Positions 6,100 through 7,814 of a DNA stretch of 7,814 nucleotides are shown piece by piece. Both the position numbers and the translations under genes were made by a program. Positions within the stretch are counted from its first letter, which is position 1, and every line of letters begins with the position of its first letter. The stretch covers positions 1 through 7,814 of the forward strand of contig JAZNMO010000115.1 of the NCBI GenBank assembly GCA_045579665.1, in the 5' to 3' direction. Origin of the DNA: COE1 sp045579665. GTDB taxonomy: Bacteria > Bacillota > Clostridia > Lachnospirales > Lachnospiraceae. Below the pieces are notes generated by a model that did no database searches, had not been told where the DNA came from, and worked only from the letters and a program-made list of their open reading frames with translations.

Positions 6100-6804
6100 A
6101 TGAATATAGCAGTAATACTTGCGGCGGGAGTGGACCCGAACTTCCGGATGGACATTCCGAAGCAGTTTGTGAATGTGTATAACAGGCCGGTGATTGTGTA
6201 TACGTTAGAGAAGTTTCAGAGACATCCTGAGATAGATGCCATTATGGTGGCTTGTCTTCCGGGATGGGAAAATATGGTAACGGCATATGCGAAACAGTTT
6301 GATATCACAAAGCTAAAATGGGTTATTTCAGGCGGAAGAACCGGTCAGGAAAGCTCGAAGCTGGCAGTCGAAAAACTGATGGGAGAATGTGCGCCAGAGG
6401 ATATTGTTGTGCTACATGATGCTATCAGACCAATGGTAACGGATGAGATCATTTCGGACAGTATCTATACCTGCAAACGGAAGGGGATGGGGGTAGCTGC
6501 TGTGATTTCCATGGATAATGTGATGATGACAAATGATGGTATTACTGGAAACCGCACAATTTCCAGATATGCTTTCAGACGTATTCAGACACCGCAGACC
6601 TATCAGTTGGGAGAACTTTGGAAGGCACATCAGGAAGCCTTGGAGCAAGGGATTTGTGGGGAAAATGATACCAATAACATGATTTCACGTCTAGGGAGAG
6701 ACGTGACCTTGTCAAAGGGTTCGGATACGAATCTCAAGATTAATACAGTAGAGGATGTGGAGATGTTTAAAGCGTTATTTAAGCTGCATCAGGGGGATGA
6801 CTAA
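6100..6804 (+). CDS. IspD/TarI-like cytidylyltransferase homologue with degenerate nucleotide-binding loop
   Basis: A 234-residue member of the IspD/TarI family, which uses CTP to make CDP-methylerythritol or CDP-ribitol. Family landmarks are present: MNIAVILAAG (1-10), PKQF (20-23), LHDAIRP (105-111), TPQ (164-166) and NLKI (211-214). The loop between AAG and PKQF normally reads like xGxRM, with the catalytic Arg four residues after the last G. Here it reads VDPNFRMDI, with D12 and N14 in place of the usual Gly and Arg, and an Arg only at 16. N140 replaces the Thr seen in E. coli IspD. Length and frame are intact, so it is not simply broken. It lies 15 nt after the glycosyltransferase stop with a modest site AGAGGA (6086-6091). 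It may be a pseudoenzyme or partner of the downstream paralogue. Confidence 0.82.
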   Translation: MNIAVILAAGVDPNFRMDIPKQFVNVYNRPVIVYTLEKFQRHPEIDAIMVACLPGWENMVTAYAKQFDITKLKWVISGGRTGQESSKLAVEKLMGECAPEDIVVLHDAIRPMVTDEIISDSIYTCKRKGMGVAAVISMDNVMMTNDGITGNRTISRYAFRRIQTPQTYQLGELWKAHQEALEQGICGENDTNNMISRLGRDVTLSKGSDTNLKINTVEDVEMFKALFKLHQGDD

Positions 6805-6828
6805 AGAAAAAAGGGGGATAAGCCGAAA

Positions 6829-6855
6829 CAAATACTAAGACAAACTTAGTGTTTG
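6829..6855 (+). other. Hairpin just upstream of the second cytidylyltransferase gene
   Basis: CAAATACTAAG (6829-6839) pairs with CTTAGTGTTTG (6845-6855) over 11 bp with one G-U wobble, around an ACAAA loop. It is AT-rich and lacks a following U-tract. It ends 4 nt before AGGTGA, leaving the ribosome site free. It may be a message stability or processing element between the paralogues, or incidental. Confidence 0.45.
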
Positions 6856-6859
6856 AAAG

Positions 6860-6865
6860 AGGTGA
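6860..6865 (+). promoter_or_regulatory. Ribosome binding site that fixes the start of the second cytidylyltransferase at 6870
   Basis: AGGTGA, within GAGGTGA (6859-6865), matches the anti-Shine-Dalgarno and precedes the ATG at 6870 by 4 nt. An in-frame GTG at 6849 would add seven residues (first codons MFERGEC), but it lies inside a hairpin stem, has no ribosome site, and would make the Shine-Dalgarno part of the coding region. The ATG start also makes the first residues MNIALILAGG line up exactly with those of the paralogue. Confidence 0.85.
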
Positions 6866-6869
6866 GTGT

Positions 6870-7640
6870 ATGAACATAGCTTTGATTTTGGCGGGAGGAA
6901 CAGGAAGCAGAACGGAGCAGTCTGTTCCAAAGCAGTTTATCAGTATATATGAAAAGCCGATTATTATTTATACCTTGGAGGCGTTTGAAAGACATCCTGA
7001 GGTGGATGCGATTATCGTGTCCTGTATTGAAGGCTGGCAGGATGTGTTAAAGGGCTATGCCAAGGCAGCAGGGATTACGAAGCTGCGTTGGGTAATAGAA
7101 GGTGGAGATAACGGACAGGCATCGGCAAGAAAAGCGCTTCTGGCACTTGAGGAAGTGTGTGTAGAGGATGATATTATTATTATCCATGATGCAGTTAGGC
7201 CGATGATAACAGAAGAAATTATTACAGATTGTATAGAGAAGGCAAAGGAATATGGCTCAGGTCTTTCGGCAGTCAGGTGTCAGGAAACCATTATGCGTAC
7301 AGATAATGGGGAGAATGGCTCGGAGGGCATTGATAGAAATGATGTCATGCGAGTACAGACACCACAGGCATATCAGTATGGAAAGGTGCTGTGGGCTCAT
7401 AAGGAAGCACTGAACAGAGGAATTACCAATGCAGTGTATACCAATACGCTGATGTTGGAGCTGGGTGCTGATTTACATTTCTCTCTTGGTAGTAATAAGA
7501 ATATCAAGATTACAACCTTAGAAGATATTGATATGTTCAAGGCGATGTATAGTACTGAGAGAGACAGCTGGTTAAAGAGTGGTAAGGATGGTGCGAAGGT
7601 AACTCCTTATCGCAGTAGAGTGATGGAAATAGCAAAATAG
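6870..7640 (+). CDS. IspD/TarI-like cytidylyltransferase
   Basis: A 256-residue cytidylyltransferase homologue, predicted to transfer CMP from CTP to a phosphorylated polyol or related substrate. The loop AGGTGSRTEQSVPKQF (8-23) keeps the GxR pattern, with R14 and K21 matching E. coli IspD Arg20 and Lys27. IHDAVRP (105-111), T140, R156, TPQ (164-166) and K213 are also conserved. At the position of the usual acceptor-site TD it has V189-Y190, so the substrate may not be methylerythritol phosphate. A charged tail of about 26 residues (231-256) is absent from the upstream paralogue. Membership in this cluster argues for a CDP-activated group used in flagellin modification rather than the isoprenoid pathway. 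A strong terminator follows 14 nt after the stop. Confidence 0.88.
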   Translation: MNIALILAGGTGSRTEQSVPKQFISIYEKPIIIYTLEAFERHPEVDAIIVSCIEGWQDVLKGYAKAAGITKLRWVIEGGDNGQASARKALLALEEVCVEDDIIIIHDAVRPMITEEIITDCIEKAKEYGSGLSAVRCQETIMRTDNGENGSEGIDRNDVMRVQTPQAYQYGKVLWAHKEALNRGITNAVYTNTLMLELGADLHFSLGSNKNIKITTLEDIDMFKAMYSTERDSWLKSGKDGAKVTPYRSRVMEIAK

Positions 7641-7654
7641 AGAATAGAGGGAAG

Positions 7655-7689
7655 AGGATACTTTATCGGGATGATAGGGTATCCTTTTT
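7655..7689 (+). terminator. Rho-independent terminator of the modification genes
   Basis: AGGATAC TTTATC (7655-7667) pairs with GATAGG GTATCCT (7673-7685) over 13 bp, with two G-U wobbles, around a GGGAT loop. TTTTT and, after one C, TTTT follow. Position right after the last stop and the clear U-tract make it the end of the transcription unit. Confidence 0.88.
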
Positions 7690-7755
7690 CTTTTGAAGAA
7701 AAGAGGAATAGATACAAAAAGTCAGATAATTGTATAGCAATTCTAACTAAAGTGT

Positions 7756-7763
7756 GCTAAAAT
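7756..7763 (+). promoter_or_regulatory. Possible extended -10 promoter for the gene at the right edge
   Basis: GCTAAAAT with a preceding T (7755) gives TGCTAAAAT, an extended -10 motif, 43 nt before the putative ATG at 7807. No good -35 lies 16-18 nt upstream; TTGTAT (7730-7735) is 22 nt away. The spacer after a terminator is a sensible place for a promoter, but the evidence is thin. Confidence 0.3.
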
Positions 7764-7806
7764 TATGGTAAACATAATGTGTTTTCATAAGATTAGTAAG
7801 GGGACA

Positions 7807-7814
7807 ATGCGTAA
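7807..7814 (+). CDS. Probable start of the next gene (partial, runs off the right edge)
   Basis: ATG CGT AA.. follows AAGGGG (7798-7803). The ribosome site is good in sequence, but the gap to the ATG is only 3 nt, shorter than at the other genes here. Only two full codons are visible, so no product can be named. It lies about 120 nt after a terminator, which suggests a separate transcription unit on the same strand. Confidence 0.4.

Noticed and set aside
6100..7640. Assignment of the cytidylyltransferases as the housekeeping IspD of isoprenoid synthesis
   Set aside because: Two copies in a flagellin/glycosyltransferase cluster, altered acceptor-site residues and a degenerate loop in one copy all argue against a housekeeping methylerythritol pathway role. 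Neither was given the ispD symbol.
1..7814. CRISPR array, tRNA, rRNA, or insertion-sequence ends
   Set aside because: No spaced direct repeats, no cloverleaf or rRNA-like sequence, and no transposase or paired terminal repeats were seen. The only mobile element supported is the intron end at the left.

Overview
The window looks like a flagellin and flagellin-modification locus from a motile, low-to-moderate G+C Firmicute, most likely a Lachnospiraceae gut commensal (Roseburia, Agathobacter/Eubacterium rectale, Lachnospira or Butyrivibrio type). The main reason is the start shared by both flagellins (MVVQHNLQAMNANR), followed by SSGYRINRAADDAAGLAISEKM, which is typical of the CBir1-like flagellins of that family. 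Strong purine-rich Shine-Dalgarno sites, AT-rich spacers and a sigma-28/sigma-D type promoter agree. The genus cannot be fixed from sequence reading alone.

Layout. Bases 1-138 are the 3' end of a group II intron: possibly the last codons of its reverse transcriptase, then domain V, then domain VI with a bulged branch-point A. A strong UUCG-loop terminator (151-174) follows. An AT-rich spacer carries a sigma-28 type promoter (about 227-252) and a GGA-rich leader. Two tandem flagellin genes follow (341-2011 and 2094-3761), separated by a 16-bp hairpin without a U-tract and followed by a weak terminator-like hairpin (3780-3806). All remaining complete genes are also on the plus strand: a family-2 glycosyltransferase with a TPR-like C-terminal half (3928-4998), a second family-2 glycosyltransferase (5020-6084), and two tandem IspD/TarI-type cytidylyltransferase homologues (6100-6804 and 6870-7640). 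A clear terminator (7655-7689) closes this set. A further gene probably starts at the right edge (ATG at 7807).

How the parts may work together. The flagellins are the filament subunits. The two glycosyltransferases and two cytidylyltransferase homologues directly downstream are best read as a flagellin glycosylation cassette. In it a CDP-activated polyol or sugar-like group would be made and added to, or built upon, surface-exposed Ser/Thr residues of flagellin. This is inference from gene order and family, by analogy with Clostridioides difficile, where flagellin glycosyltransferases and modification genes lie just downstream of fliC.

The most unusual observation concerns the cytidylyltransferase pair. 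The two proteins align without a gap over 230 residues (107 identities counted by eye), yet the first has none of the nine residues of the second between AAG/AGG and PKQF. That segment is the nucleotide-binding, catalytic-Arg loop of the family. The first copy may therefore be a pseudoenzyme, a regulatory or heterodimer partner, or an enzyme with altered chemistry.
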